Assembly (NCBI GenBank): GCA_019637095.1
Contig: JAHBWG010000008.1
Coordinates: forward strand, 62,001 to 126,000
Direction of reading: 5' to 3'
From: Sandaracinaceae bacterium
GTDB taxonomy: Bacteria; Myxococcota_A; Polyangia; Polyangiales; Sandaracinaceae
DNA length: 64,000 nucleotides
Of this stretch, positions 16,021 through 24,900 are shown one piece after another; position 1 is the stretch's first letter; every line of letters begins with the position of its first letter. The notes below the pieces were generated by a model that saw only the letters and a list, made by a program, of their open reading frames with translations, did not search any database and was not told where the DNA came from. The position numbers and the translations under genes are program-made.

Positions 16021-18204
16021 ATGCGACCGCCGACGCTCAGCGCGCTCGTCCTCGTCCTCTTCTCGGCCGCCTGTGGCGGTCCGTCCGGCTCGCTCCAGCA
16101 CGGCGGCAACGCGAACGGCGTCCCGATGATCGACGCCGAGAGCTACCACGACGCGCGCCGGGCGTTCGCCCGCATCGAGCCGGACGACCCGGCGCGGGTC
16201 GCCTGGCGCGACGCCCTGATCGCGTACCTCGTGCGGGACTCCGCGAGCGTCCTCGAGGGCGGCGACTACGACGCGGTCGTGCAGCACATGGCGAGCGCCT
16301 GCGCGCTGTTGACGCCCGCCGACGTCGCCGAGGGGCGCGTGCCGGAGAGCCTCGCGCCCGCGGCGCGCTGGATCGTCGAGCGCGGCTCGCGGCGCGGTGA
16401 CGAGGGCCGCGTGATGGCGGCGCGCCTGCTCCTGGCCGCGATGGGCCAGGACGCGGAGGCGAACCGCGCGGAGCGCGAGCGGATCGCGGCGTGGGGCCGC
16501 GACGCGCGCCGCGGGATGGAGAACCCGATCGAGCGCTACGGGAACCTGATCCAGGTCTGGGAGCAGCACGATCAGCTCGCACCCGCGCCCGAGGTCCTCG
16601 AGACGCTCGCGCGGCTCCACCTCGAGCAGCGCGACGCGCTGATGACCCTGCTCGGCGGGGCGCTCACCAGCGAGCGGAGCCTGGGGCCGGTGCTGCGCGA
16701 CCCGCGCCTGCTCCAGATGGGCGAGCGGCTCGTGGAGCGCGTCCCGCTCGACGTGGCCGCCGTGTTCCTGCGCCACGGCGACATCGACGGCGCGCTCGAG
16801 CACGTCCAGCGGATCGACGCGCAGGGCACGAGCGGCAGCGCGGACCTCGCGCAGCTCCGCGACTTCCTCCAGCGCGCGCGGGACCGCAGCCCGCGCGGCG
16901 CCGAGGCGCTCGGCGAGATCGCCGTCGCGTTCGCGCGCGTGCGGCCCCCGGTCGCGGAGGCGCTCTGCGCGCTCGGCCTGCGCCGGTTCCCCGAGGACGC
17001 GCGCTTCCCGCTCTGCCTCGCGCGGCTGGCGATCCAGGAGCAGCCCGGGCTCGGGACCGCCTGGTACGCCGAGGTCGTGCGCATGGCCCCGGACCACCGC
17101 GAGGTCTACGACGAGGCGCTGCGCCAGCTCGACGAGGTGATGGAGGCGGGCGTGTTCGACGCCGAGATCGGCCAGAGCCGCGCGCTCGCGCGCAGCGCGC
17201 TCTCGATCCTCGACGAGTACGAGCGGCGCTGGCCGACCGAGCAGCCCGCGGTCACGCGCGACGGCGTCCTCTTGCAGCTCGGGCGCGCGGAGATGAGCGC
17301 GGGCAACGTCGCGGAGGCGCGGCGGCGGCTCGAGGCGAGCCTCGCGGCGCGCGACTCGCGCGAGGGCCACCTCGCGCTCGGCCTGTTGCTCGAGCGGGTC
17401 GGCGAAGGCGAGGCGGCGGCGACGCACTACCGCGCGGCGCTCGACCAGGCGCCCGCGCGCACGCCGGAGGATCGCGCGGTGCGCGCCGAGCTGACGGAGC
17501 GGCTCGGCGACGCGTTCCGCACGGGCGGTCAGGAGCAGCAGGCGCGGCGGATGTATCGCCAGGCCCTCGAGGCGTGGGACGCGCTCCTGCCCGCGGTGCG
17601 CGGGCCGCGGCGGGGCGTCGCCGAGGTGCGGCGCGGGATCTTGCTGAGCCGGCTCGGTGACACGCACGGCGCGTCGGAGGCGTTCGCGGCGGCGATGGAG
17701 GCGGCGCCGAGCTTCCGCGAGCCTTACGCGTCGATCCTCGCGCACCTGGTGGTGAGCGCGCCCAACCTCGAGCTCGCGCAGACCGTCCTTCGGCGCGCGC
17801 AGTTCCAGCTCCACCTCGAGCCGGAGTGGAAGGTCTACTTCGCGCTGTGGGTGCAGATGATCGCAGGGCGCGCGGCGAGCGAGCCGGAGCGCGACGTGGC
17901 GCTCCTGCTCGGCGAGCTCTCGCGCGGCGAGGCGTGGTCCAACCGGCTCGCCGCGTTCGGCGATCGCTCGCTCCCCTACCCGGAGCTGCGCGAGCACGCG
18001 ACCAACCTCGGGCAGCGCGTCGAGGCCGACTTCTACGAGGGCGCGCGGCGGCTCGCCGACGGCGACGAGGCGGGCGCCCGCTCGATGTTCGAGCAGGTCC
18101 TCGCGTCCGGGATGGTGAACTTCTACGAGTACGCGATGGCGCAAGAGCTCTTGCACCAGCTCGGCGCGCGCGACCGCGTCGCCGAGCGCGCCCCGACCCC
18201 CTGA
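16021..18204 (+). CDS. Large TPR-repeat lipoprotein
   Basis: 727 residues. Signal peptide MRPPTLSALVLVLFSAAC with lipobox Cys at 18. The rest is helical and reads as degenerate tetratricopeptide repeats, clearest between residues about 420 and 600 (for example ARRRLEASLAARDSREGHLALGLLLERVGEGEAAATHYRAAL and neighbouring 34-residue units, with the usual small residues at helix contacts). TPR lipoproteins scaffold protein complexes at the cell envelope; partners are unknown. It faces the next large TPR protein, whose stop is only 49 bases away in convergent orientation. Confidence 0.8.
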   Translation: MRPPTLSALVLVLFSAACGGPSGSLQHGGNANGVPMIDAESYHDARRAFARIEPDDPARVAWRDALIAYLVRDSASVLEGGDYDAVVQHMASACALLTPADVAEGRVPESLAPAARWIVERGSRRGDEGRVMAARLLLAAMGQDAEANRAERERIAAWGRDARRGMENPIERYGNLIQVWEQHDQLAPAPEVLETLARLHLEQRDALMTLLGGALTSERSLGPVLRDPRLLQMGERLVERVPLDVAAVFLRHGDIDGALEHVQRIDAQGTSGSADLAQLRDFLQRARDRSPRGAEALGEIAVAFARVRPPVAEALCALGLRRFPEDARFPLCLARLAIQEQPGLGTAWYAEVVRMAPDHREVYDEALRQLDEVMEAGVFDAEIGQSRALARSALSILDEYERRWPTEQPAVTRDGVLLQLGRAEMSAGNVAEARRRLEASLAARDSREGHLALGLLLERVGEGEAAATHYRAALDQAPARTPEDRAVRAELTERLGDAFRTGGQEQQARRMYRQALEAWDALLPAVRGPRRGVAEVRRGILLSRLGDTHGASEAFAAAMEAAPSFREPYASILAHLVVSAPNLELAQTVLRRAQFQLHLEPEWKVYFALWVQMIAGRAASEPERDVALLLGELSRGEAWSNRLAAFGDRSLPYPELREHATNLGQRVEADFYEGARRLADGDEAGARSMFEQVLASGMVNFYEYAMAQELLHQLGARDRVAERAPTP

Positions 18205-18253
18205 GCGATCGGCGCGCGTCCCCGACGACGATCGCGGAGCGCTCCCGTCGTCG

Positions 18254-20761
18254 CTACTCGCCTTCGCCGCCCTCGGGGGGCTCTTCGGGCGGGGGCTCGT
18301 CCGTGTCGGGGGCGGCGCCGGCGAGGCGACGGCAGTCTCGGTTCACGCGCCACACCGGGCGGGCGTACTGGCCGTTCGGAGCGGCGCGGCGGTAGCGGCG
18401 CGCGAGCTCGCAGGCGGGAGGGGTCACCGTGTCCTCGCGGATGGCGAGCAGCGCGAGCGCGCGCGAGCTCGGGCGCGGGCCCTCGAGCGAGGCGCGGTGC
18501 TCGGCGGCGGCCGTCGCCGCGTCCTCGCGGTCGTAGGCGATCTCGGCGAGCACGAGGTGCGCCTCGGTGTTGTGCCGGTCGAGCTCGAGCGCGGCCTGCG
18601 CGGCGCTGGTCGCGGGGACGCGCTCGTGATCGGTCCACGCGATGCGCGCGCGCAGCGCGTGCACCTCGGCGCGCAGCGGCGCGGGCAGCGCCGCGAGGTC
18701 GTGCCCGGCGACGAACGCGTCGAGCGCCGAGCGCGCCGGGTTGGTGAGGCGCAGCCGCAGCTGCGTGAGGATCTTCGCGAGCACCATCTCGGGCGGCTCC
18801 GCCTCGCCGCCGAGGAGCATCGAGAAGCGGCGCAGCGCGCTGTTGTAGTCCTCGGCCTGCATGTACAGCCAGCCGAGGTCCGCGATCAGCGCCGCGTCGC
18901 GCGGGTGCGCGTCGATCGCCGCGCGCACCGCGCGCGTCCCGGACGCGCCCGCGATCTCCATCACGAGCAGCCGCGCGCGCAGGCGCTCGACCTCGACCGC
19001 GCGGATCTCCGCCTCGTCGACGCGCTCGAGCGCGCGGCGCGCGTCGGCGAGGCGCATCTCCTCGACGTCGAGGCGCAGGCGCCCGACGAGGGCCTCCGGG
19101 TGCCGCGGCGCGAGCGCGAGCGCCGCCTCGTACGCGTCGCGCGCGACCTCGCGACGGGACAGCTCGTGCGCCGCGCGGCCGCGGTCCGCGTGCAGATCCG
19201 CGTCGTCGCTCTCGATGCGCAGCGCGGCGTCGAGGGTGGCGAGCGCCGCCTCCCACTCGGCGGCGGCGGCCTGCACGTGCGCGCGCGCGGCGAGCAGCCG
19301 CACGTCCGAGGGGTGCGCCTCGAGCGCGGGCTCGACGAGCGCCCGCGCACGATCGGCCGCGCCGAGCCCGAGCTGCGCCTCGACCGCGATCGGGACGACG
19401 TCCGGGTGGTTCGGGTGCTCTCGCATGAGCGGCTCGACGCGCGCGACCGCCTCGGCCGCGCGGCCGGCCGCGAGCTCGCTCGTCGCGAGGTGCACGAGCG
19501 CGGGCACGCGCTGCGCAGGATCGGCTGCCGCCTCGAGGTAGAGCACGCGCGCGGGCTCGAGCTCACCGCGCGCCTCGAGCAGCCGCGCGCGCGACAGCGC
19601 GGTGCGCGGGCCCTGGGGCGCGTGCGCGAGCGCCGCCTCGGCCCCGCGCAGGTCGCGCCGCGCGAGCGCGAGCTCGGCGGTGAGCTGGGCGCGGCGCCCC
19701 GCGTCGACCGACAGCGGCGAGGGGAGACGCGCCGCGGCCTCTTGCGCGAAGGGGATCGCGCCCATGCGGAGCGCCGCCTCGGTGAGCGTCATCGTGAAGA
19801 GCTCGTCGCCCGGCGGCGCGACGGCCGCCGCCCGATCGAGGTGCTCGCGAGCGGTGACGCGATCCCCACGTGCCGCCGCGGCGCGCGCGAGGAGCAGGCG
19901 CGCCCACGCCTGCTCGTGGTCGGTCGCGTCGTCGTCGTCGAGGACGCCCTGCGCGAGCTCGGCGAGCTCGCCGATCGCGGCGCCGTGCCGGTCCATGATG
20001 CGCGCACGCGCGATCTGGGTCCCCGCGTTCCGGTGCGCCTGGGGGAGCGCGTCGAGCCGCGCGATCGCGCGGTCGTGCTCGTCCGAGCGGGCGAGCAGCT
20101 CCGCGTAGAGCGCCGCGTGGCGAGGCGCCTCGGGGCGCTCGTCGGCCGCGTGCTGCGCGGCGAGCGAGGCGATCTCCACGTTGCCGACCGCCCACGCCGC
20201 GAGCGCGCGCGCGCGCAGCGCCTCGGCCTTGTGGTCGCCGTGGGTCGCCACGATCGCCGACGCGGTCTCCATCGCCGCGGAGAGGTCGCCGCGCGCGAGC
20301 GCGAGGTACGTGCGCGCGACGCCGACCTCGCGCGCGACGTCGTAGTCGTCGGCAGGCAGCGCGGCGAGCGCCGCCTCGATCGCGGCGGCGTCCTCGTCCT
20401 CGCCCGCGAGCACCAACATCGCGCGCAGCCGCAAAGCCATCGCGCGCGCCTCGGTGCCCTCGTCGCCCTCGAGCAGCGCGAGCGCCCCGCGCGCCGACGC
20501 CACGCGCCCGTCGTCGCTCGCCCGCTCGAGCGCGGCGGTGACCTCCATCCGGTGCGAGATGAAGACGTAGAGCCACACGCCGAACGCGATCGTCGCCACC
20601 GCGAGCACCGCCCACGCGACGCGCACCAGGAGACGCTTTCGGACCTCCTCCTTCGTCTCGGGCACCTTGTCGAGCACGGGGATGGACGTCCCCGACGTGT
20701 ACGCCGAGACGCTGAAGAGGTCCGAGCCCTCTCCCTTGTCCGTGTGCTCCTCGTCGCTCAA
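18254..20761 (-). CDS. Membrane-anchored TPR protein
   Basis: 835 residues. The first 45 residues are acidic and cytosolic (MSDEEHTDKGEGSDLFSVSA), then one membrane helix at about 48-70 (VRVAWAVLAVATIAFGVWLYVF). The remainder is an all-helical array with many TPR-like units, for example LALARGDLSAAMETASAIV and ALRIESDDADLHADRGRAAH, extending to about residue 780, ending in a Pro/Glu tail (PPPEEPPEGGEGE). No catalytic domain. The topology puts the TPR array outside the cytoplasm. Likely a scaffold or assembly factor. Confidence 0.8.
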   Translation of the reverse strand: MSDEEHTDKGEGSDLFSVSAYTSGTSIPVLDKVPETKEEVRKRLLVRVAWAVLAVATIAFGVWLYVFISHRMEVTAALERASDDGRVASARGALALLEGDEGTEARAMALRLRAMLVLAGEDEDAAAIEAALAALPADDYDVAREVGVARTYLALARGDLSAAMETASAIVATHGDHKAEALRARALAAWAVGNVEIASLAAQHAADERPEAPRHAALYAELLARSDEHDRAIARLDALPQAHRNAGTQIARARIMDRHGAAIGELAELAQGVLDDDDATDHEQAWARLLLARAAAARGDRVTAREHLDRAAAVAPPGDELFTMTLTEAALRMGAIPFAQEAAARLPSPLSVDAGRRAQLTAELALARRDLRGAEAALAHAPQGPRTALSRARLLEARGELEPARVLYLEAAADPAQRVPALVHLATSELAAGRAAEAVARVEPLMREHPNHPDVVPIAVEAQLGLGAADRARALVEPALEAHPSDVRLLAARAHVQAAAAEWEAALATLDAALRIESDDADLHADRGRAAHELSRREVARDAYEAALALAPRHPEALVGRLRLDVEEMRLADARRALERVDEAEIRAVEVERLRARLLVMEIAGASGTRAVRAAIDAHPRDAALIADLGWLYMQAEDYNSALRRFSMLLGGEAEPPEMVLAKILTQLRLRLTNPARSALDAFVAGHDLAALPAPLRAEVHALRARIAWTDHERVPATSAAQAALELDRHNTEAHLVLAEIAYDREDAATAAAEHRASLEGPRPSSRALALLAIREDTVTPPACELARRYRRAAPNGQYARPVWRVNRDCRRLAGAAPDTDEPPPEEPPEGGEGE

Positions 20762-20820
20762 CCAGGCCTCCGCGGCCCGCCCATCATACCGAGAATCGGG
20801 GGAACCCGCGGAAAACGCGC

Positions 20821-20884
20821 GGGGACGATCCTCGTCATCTCGTCGTTCGAACGCGAGAATGACGAAATGACGAGGATCGTCCCC
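20821..20884. terminator. Perfect long-stem inverted repeat downstream of the coiled-coil gene
   Basis: GGGGACGATCCTCGTCAT (20821-20838) pairs exactly with ATGACGAGGATCGTCCCC (20867-20884). Allowing one mismatch, the stem extends inward to about 24 bp, leaving a short loop that contains TTCGAA. It begins ten bases after the stop of the minus-strand gene ending at 20894 and precedes the TPR gene starting at 20761, so it should separate the two transcription units as an intrinsic-type terminator, or act as an RNA structure protecting the 3' end. Confidence 0.6.
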
Positions 20885-20893
20885 CCTAGCTAG

Positions 20894-22039
20894 CTAGAAG
20901 CGGTAGCCAGCGCGGACGCTCGCGCCGATGGTCAGCGCGCCGGCGCCGGGGGAGACGTAGCCGAGCTCGGGCAGCGAGGCCTCGAGGTAGAAGTGCTCGA
21001 CCGGGCGCCAGGCGATCACCGCGGAGACGCGGGCGGAGAAGCCGGCGTCGCGGGCGCCGGTGAACGTGAAGAGGACGCCGAGCTCGGCGGCGGCGCCGAT
21101 GAAGACGGGCTCGACGATCGGGCTGCCGAGCCAGGCGGCGCCGACGTGGATGGCCATGCCGGAGAACGCGCCGGTGGTGAGCTCGAGGCCGCCGCGCAGC
21201 TCGAAGCCCTCGACCTCGCGGAACGAGCGGCCCAGGCGCAGCGCCGCGTCGAAGAGGCCACCGCCGCCCTGCGCGCTCGCAGGCAACACGCCGAGGGTGC
21301 CGAAGTAGCGGCCGCCGACGCCGAGCTGGAGCATCCAGTCGCCGTCGCCGCCGTACGGGGCGCGACCCGCCCACGCCTCGCGCTCACGTCGCGCCGCTTC
21401 CTCCGCCGCGCGCGCCGCCTCGTCCTCGGCGCGGCGAGCCGCCTCCTCCGCCTCGCGCCGCGCCGCCGCCTCCGCCTCGAGCCGCGCCGCCTCCTCCGCT
21501 TCGCGACGGGCCGCCTCGTCGGCCTCTCGACGCGCCGCCTCCTCGGCCTCGCGCCGCGCGCGCGCGTCCGGGTCCTCGTCGCCGGTGAGGCGCAGCGCGT
21601 CGTCACCGAGCCCGTCGGGCCGGACCATCGAGCGCAGGATGTCGGCGAGCCGCGCGCTCTCGTCCGACTCGAGCACGACGACGAGGAGCTCCTCGAGCCG
21701 CGCGCCAGGCCGGTAGTAGACGTGCAAGTGCAAGCGGTATTGCCCCCGCATCGCCTCGACCTCGCCCGTCACGACATAGGTGGCCCGCGCCTGCTCTGCG
21801 ATCGCCTCGAGCTGCGCGCTCGTGGGCGGATGGTCGACGCGCGCGCTCGCCGCGGGCGGGGCGAGCCGCAGACCCTGGGCGCGGAGCTGGTCCGCGATCC
21901 GCTGCTCGACCGCCTCGAGGCGCTCCTGCGCGGCGCTCCCGCCGAGCGGCAAGAGGGCCACCGGCTGCGCGGCGGCCAACGCCGGCGCGAGCGCGATCGT
22001 GAACGCCAGGAACGCCGTGGCGCGCGAACACGCGTTCAC
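20894..22039 (-). CDS. Exported protein with Ala/Glu/Arg coiled coil and beta-rich C-terminal domain
   Basis: 381 residues from GTG at 22039, chosen because GGAGG lies five bases upstream and the product then begins with a clean signal peptide (NACSRATAFLAFTIALAPALAAAQP). Residues about 25-150 form an alpha/beta domain (VALLPLGGSAAQERLEAVEQ, ATYVVTGEVE) reminiscent of the CsgG/LpoB-type domain. Residues about 160-240 are a continuous heptad-like array of EEAARREADEAARREAEEAA. The last 140 residues alternate short beta segments (LQLGVGGRYFGTLGV, GGLELTTGAFSG, ARVSAVIAWRPVEHFYLEAS, ending GASVRAGYRF with terminal Phe), as in small outer-membrane barrels. Probably an envelope-spanning protein. 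Confidence 0.78.
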   Translation of the reverse strand: MNACSRATAFLAFTIALAPALAAAQPVALLPLGGSAAQERLEAVEQRIADQLRAQGLRLAPPAASARVDHPPTSAQLEAIAEQARATYVVTGEVEAMRGQYRLHLHVYYRPGARLEELLVVVLESDESARLADILRSMVRPDGLGDDALRLTGDEDPDARARREAEEAARREADEAARREAEEAARLEAEAAARREAEEAARRAEDEAARAAEEAARREREAWAGRAPYGGDGDWMLQLGVGGRYFGTLGVLPASAQGGGGLFDAALRLGRSFREVEGFELRGGLELTTGAFSGMAIHVGAAWLGSPIVEPVFIGAAAELGVLFTFTGARDAGFSARVSAVIAWRPVEHFYLEASLPELGYVSPGAGALTIGASVRAGYRF

Positions 22040-22070
22040 GAGGGCCTCCGATCGGTGGGGAATACGCCGC

Positions 22071-22538
22071 TCACGGGCTGTCCGGGCTCGACTCGGGGAG
22101 GGACTCAGCAAGGCGTGTTCCACCGAGGCCCTCGGGCGCCTGGACCAGCTCGACGAGCACGCCGCAGGCGCTCTTGGGGTGGACGAACGTCACGTCGTGG
22201 CCGGCGGCGCCGCGCCGGATGCCGCCCGGCGCGAACACGAGCCCCTGCGCCTCGAGCCACGCGACCGCGGCGCGCAGGTCGTCGACCCAGAGCCCGACGT
22301 GGTTGAGCGGCGGCACGTCGACGCGCGGCTTCTTCTCGGGATCGATCGGCTGCATCAGATCGATCTCGACGTCCCCGCACATCGCGATCAGCTCGTCGAC
22401 GTTCTCGCGCTCCGAGCGGTAGGTGCCCTTGGGCGTGAGGCCGAACAGATCGATCCACAGGTGACCGAGCGCGGCCCGGTCGGGCCCGCCGATCGCGATC
22501 TGCTGCACGCCCAGGACGCGGAAGGGACGCTCGCTCAT
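22071..22538 (-). CDS. VOC-fold (glyoxalase/epimerase-like) protein
   Basis: 155 residues. Two beta-alpha-beta-beta-beta modules: [23 protein letters not shown] and [23 protein letters not shown], with [18 protein letters not shown] at the end. The pattern is closest to methylmalonyl-CoA epimerase and related VOC proteins. Metal ligands in that family are His-x-Gln/Glu-His-Glu; here the second-module His (NHVG) and final Glu (LVELVQ) are present but the first His is replaced by Gln (QQIAIG). The metal site is therefore altered, and epimerase activity is uncertain. The gene is divergent from trpS with 50 bp between starts. Confidence 0.78.
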   Translation of the reverse strand: MSERPFRVLGVQQIAIGGPDRAALGHLWIDLFGLTPKGTYRSERENVDELIAMCGDVEIDLMQPIDPEKKPRVDVPPLNHVGLWVDDLRAAVAWLEAQGLVFAPGGIRRGAAGHDVTFVHPKSACGVLVELVQAPEGLGGTRLAESLPESSPDSP

Positions 22539-22588
22539 GGGGACGAGTCATTGCACGCCTCGGTCGAGCGTGCGATCTGAGCCGCACC

Positions 22589-23563
22589 GTGCAGCGATCC
22601 CTGACCGGCATCAAGCCATCGAACGCCCCGCACCTCGGCAACTACCTCGGCGCCATCCGGCCCGCGCTGCGGCTCGCCCAGGAGTACGAGAGCTTCCTCT
22701 TCATCGCCGACTACCACGCGCTCACCACGCTGCGCGACCGGGAGGCGATGCGCGCGTACACGTACGACGTCGCCGCGACGTGGCTCGCGTGCGGCCTCGA
22801 CCCGGCGAAGATCCACCTCTACCGGCAGTCCGACGTGACGGAGGTCTTCGAGCTGACCTGGGTCCTCGCGTGCCTGATCGCCACCGGCCAGCTCGAGCGC
22901 GGCGTCTCGTACAAGGACGCGCTCGCCAAGGGCGAGGCGCCCAACGCGGGCATCTTCAACTACCCCGTCCTGATGGCGGCGGACATCCTGCTCTACGACG
23001 CCGACGTCGTGCCGGTCGGGCGCGATCAGCTCCAGCACCTCGAGGTCGCGCGCGACGTCGCGGCGCGCGTGAACCACGTGTTCGGCGAGGGGCTGCTCGT
23101 GGTGCCCGAGGCGAGGATCACCGAGGCCCCGCTCGTCCCGGGGCTCGACGGGCAGAAGATGAGCAAGAGCAAGGGCAACTCGATCCCGCTCTTCGCTCCG
23201 CAGAAGACCTTGCGCAAGACGGTGATGCAGATCGTGACGGGCAGCGATCCGCTCGAGGCCGCGGTCGAGGCCCGGGGCTCGACGGTGTACGAGCTCTACC
23301 AGCTCGTCGCGTCGGAGGAGCAGTGCCGTATGATGCAAGAGAGCTTGCGGCGCCCCGACTACGGCTGGGGCCACGCGAAGCAGGCGCTGTTCGAGGCGCT
23401 CGAGGCCGAGCTCGGCCCGCGCCGCGAGGTCTACGACGCGCTGCGCGGCGACGAGGCGAAGCTCGAGGCGCTCCTCGCGGAGGGGGCGGCCCGGGTGCGC
23501 CCGATCGCGCGCGCTACGATCGCGCGGGTTCGCGAGGCGATCGGGATGCGCTCGCGTCCGTAG
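22589..23563 (+). CDS. trpS: Tryptophan--tRNA ligase
   Basis: 324 residues with a GTG start, the usual size for bacterial TrpRS. Class I signatures are intact: TGIKPSNAPHLGNYLGAI contains the HIGH-equivalent PxxxxHLGN, and GQKMSKSKGNSI is the KMSKS loop. The Asp of the tryptophan pocket lies in VPVGRDQLQHLEVARDVA, the conserved G-x-DQ-x-x-H segment. It attaches Trp to tRNA-Trp in the cytosol. The first eight residues start directly at the Rossmann fold, so no alternative upstream start is needed. Its 3' end overlaps the convergent lipoprotein gene by 50 bases. Confidence 0.95.
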   Translation: MQRSLTGIKPSNAPHLGNYLGAIRPALRLAQEYESFLFIADYHALTTLRDREAMRAYTYDVAATWLACGLDPAKIHLYRQSDVTEVFELTWVLACLIATGQLERGVSYKDALAKGEAPNAGIFNYPVLMAADILLYDADVVPVGRDQLQHLEVARDVAARVNHVFGEGLLVVPEARITEAPLVPGLDGQKMSKSKGNSIPLFAPQKTLRKTVMQIVTGSDPLEAAVEARGSTVYELYQLVASEEQCRMMQESLRRPDYGWGHAKQALFEALEAELGPRREVYDALRGDEAKLEALLAEGAARVRPIARATIARVREAIGMRSRP

Positions 23564-24017
23564 ACACCTCGGGCGCGGCCTCGCCGCCGTCGGTCTCCTC
23601 GGGCGGCGTCTCGAGGATGCCCTCGTCGCCGCCGACCACGACGACCTGGTCGAGCAAGAACCCGCTGTCGGTCTTGATCCAGCGCTGGCGCACGACCGAG
23701 GTGCGGACGTTCATGGAGCGGTCGTACCAGGAGAGCGTCACGAGCGAGGTCGCGCTCTGCGAGTCCTCGCTGATCTGGACGTGGGTGCAGTCGGAGTCCG
23801 CGATCTGGATGTCGTGGCCCCAGGCGCGGTGCATCTGGAGGAAGGTGGGGCGGAACTCGGGCGAGACGCGCTCGGTCGCGAGGTCGATGCGCGCCCAGCG
23901 CACCTCGTCGTTGAAGGCGTAGACCTGATCGGTGAGCTGACGGTCGGCGCCGAGGTTCTGGAGCAGGCAGCCGCCGAGCAGGAGGGTGACGACCGCGAGG
24001 AGGTGGTGAGCGCGCAT
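23514..24017 (-). CDS. Small lipoprotein of unknown function
   Basis: 167 residues. MRAHHLLAVVTLLLGGC is a lipoprotein signal with Cys at 17. The mature part (residues 20-135) mixes short beta strands and helices (QVYAFNDEVRWARIDLATERV, SATSLVTLSWYDRSMNVRTSVVRQRW), as in NTF2-like or DUF-type folds, and ends in an acidic, disordered tail. The last 50 bases overlap trpS tail to tail, so the tail codons are constrained in both frames. It is the last of a minus-strand series but separated from the next by 54 bases. Confidence 0.75.
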   Translation of the reverse strand: MRAHHLLAVVTLLLGGCLLQNLGADRQLTDQVYAFNDEVRWARIDLATERVSPEFRPTFLQMHRAWGHDIQIADSDCTHVQISEDSQSATSLVTLSWYDRSMNVRTSVVRQRWIKTDSGFLLDQVVVVGGDEGILETPPEETDGGEAAPEVSTDASASRSPREPARS

Positions 24018-24071
24018 GCGGCGAGGAGAGACGAGTCGGCGGCCGGCGGCAAGAAACCGGCGAGCGGCCGT

Positions 24072-24449
24072 CTACGGCTCGTCGGGGACGGAGGGCTCGC
24101 GCGTAGCGCGCTCGAGCGCGCCCTGCTTCCAGGCCAGCAAGGCGAGCACGAGCACCGCGGCGAGCGCCGGGCAGAAGAGGGCGCCGGCGCCGCGCACGTT
24201 CGCGACCGTCATCGCGACCACCGCCGCGAGGCCGAGCACGCTGAGGGCGAAGAGCAAGACGAGGTAGCCGCGCGTTCGCCGGGCGCGCGCGCGCTCCTCG
24301 GCGATCGCGGCGGCGGTCGCGTCGCGCACGCGCTCGAAGCTCCCCTCGCGGGCGCGCGCGAGCCGCTCCTCGCGCGTGGGCTCGCCCGTGCGGAACGGGC
24401 CAGTGCCCGGCTCGTGCGCGCGCAGCGCGTCGTCGAAGGGGTCGCTCAC
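24072..24449 (-). CDS. Small two-helix membrane protein
   Basis: 125 residues with a GTG start whose last bases overlap the stop of the YchJ-like gene (GTGA). Residues 1-55 are charged (DPFDDALRAHEPGTGPFRTG, FERVRDATAAAIAEERARAR), followed by two hydrophobic helices (GYLVLLFALSVLGLAAVVAMTV and ALFCPALAAVLVLALLAW), a hairpin, and a short tail. No family recognised. Translational coupling links it to the YchJ-like protein. Confidence 0.7.
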   Translation of the reverse strand: MSDPFDDALRAHEPGTGPFRTGEPTREERLARAREGSFERVRDATAAAIAEERARARRTRGYLVLLFALSVLGLAAVVAMTVANVRGAGALFCPALAAVLVLALLAWKQGALERATREPSVPDEP

Positions 24450-24898
24450 GAGAGGCGCTCCAGGAACGCCGTGATCGTAGCCTCCGGCTCGCTCGCCGTC
24501 AGGCCGTCGCGGTAGCGCCACTCTGCGTCGACGCGCTCGAACTCGCTCAGCTCGGTGAACGAGCGGTCGCGCCCGCGCTCGAACACGTGCGCCGTGAAGA
24601 GGACGCGCGCGCGCTCGCCCTCCTCGTCGTGGTCGTGGACGGTGAGGCGCTGGTAGCGCAGCGTCCGGTGGGCGCGCGAGAGCTCGCGCACGACGTCGGC
24701 CTCGGGCCGCGCGCGGAGCGGGTGCGCGGGGTGGAGCGTGCGCCACAGGTACGCGCCGTCGCCGCGCGCGAACGCGGCGAAGCGCGAGCGCATCAGCGCG
24801 AGCGCGGTGGGCGCGACGCCGCCCGCGTGGAGCGGCCGGCAGCAGCGCGCGTACGGCTCGCCGCTCCCGCAAGGGCACGCGCCGGCGGTCTTCGCCAC
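24446..24898 (-). CDS. YchJ-family SEC-C motif protein
   Basis: 150 residues from GTG at 24898, two bases after the upstream stop (24901-24903). ACPCGSGEPYARCCRPLHAG is the N-terminal SEC-C zinc knuckle (Cys-x-Cys...Cys-Cys), followed by ALMRSRFAAFARGDGAYLWRTLHPAHPL and FVERGRDRSFTELSEFERVDAEWRY-type NTF2-like residues of the YchJ fold. The family is widespread and has no assigned activity. It lies in a three-gene run (receiver-like/TPR protein, YchJ, membrane protein) with almost no spacing. Confidence 0.88.
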   Translation of the reverse strand: MAKTAGACPCGSGEPYARCCRPLHAGGVAPTALALMRSRFAAFARGDGAYLWRTLHPAHPLRARPEADVVRELSRAHRTLRYQRLTVHDHDEEGERARVLFTAHVFERGRDRSFTELSEFERVDAEWRYRDGLTASEPEATITAFLERLS

Positions 24899-24900
24899 AC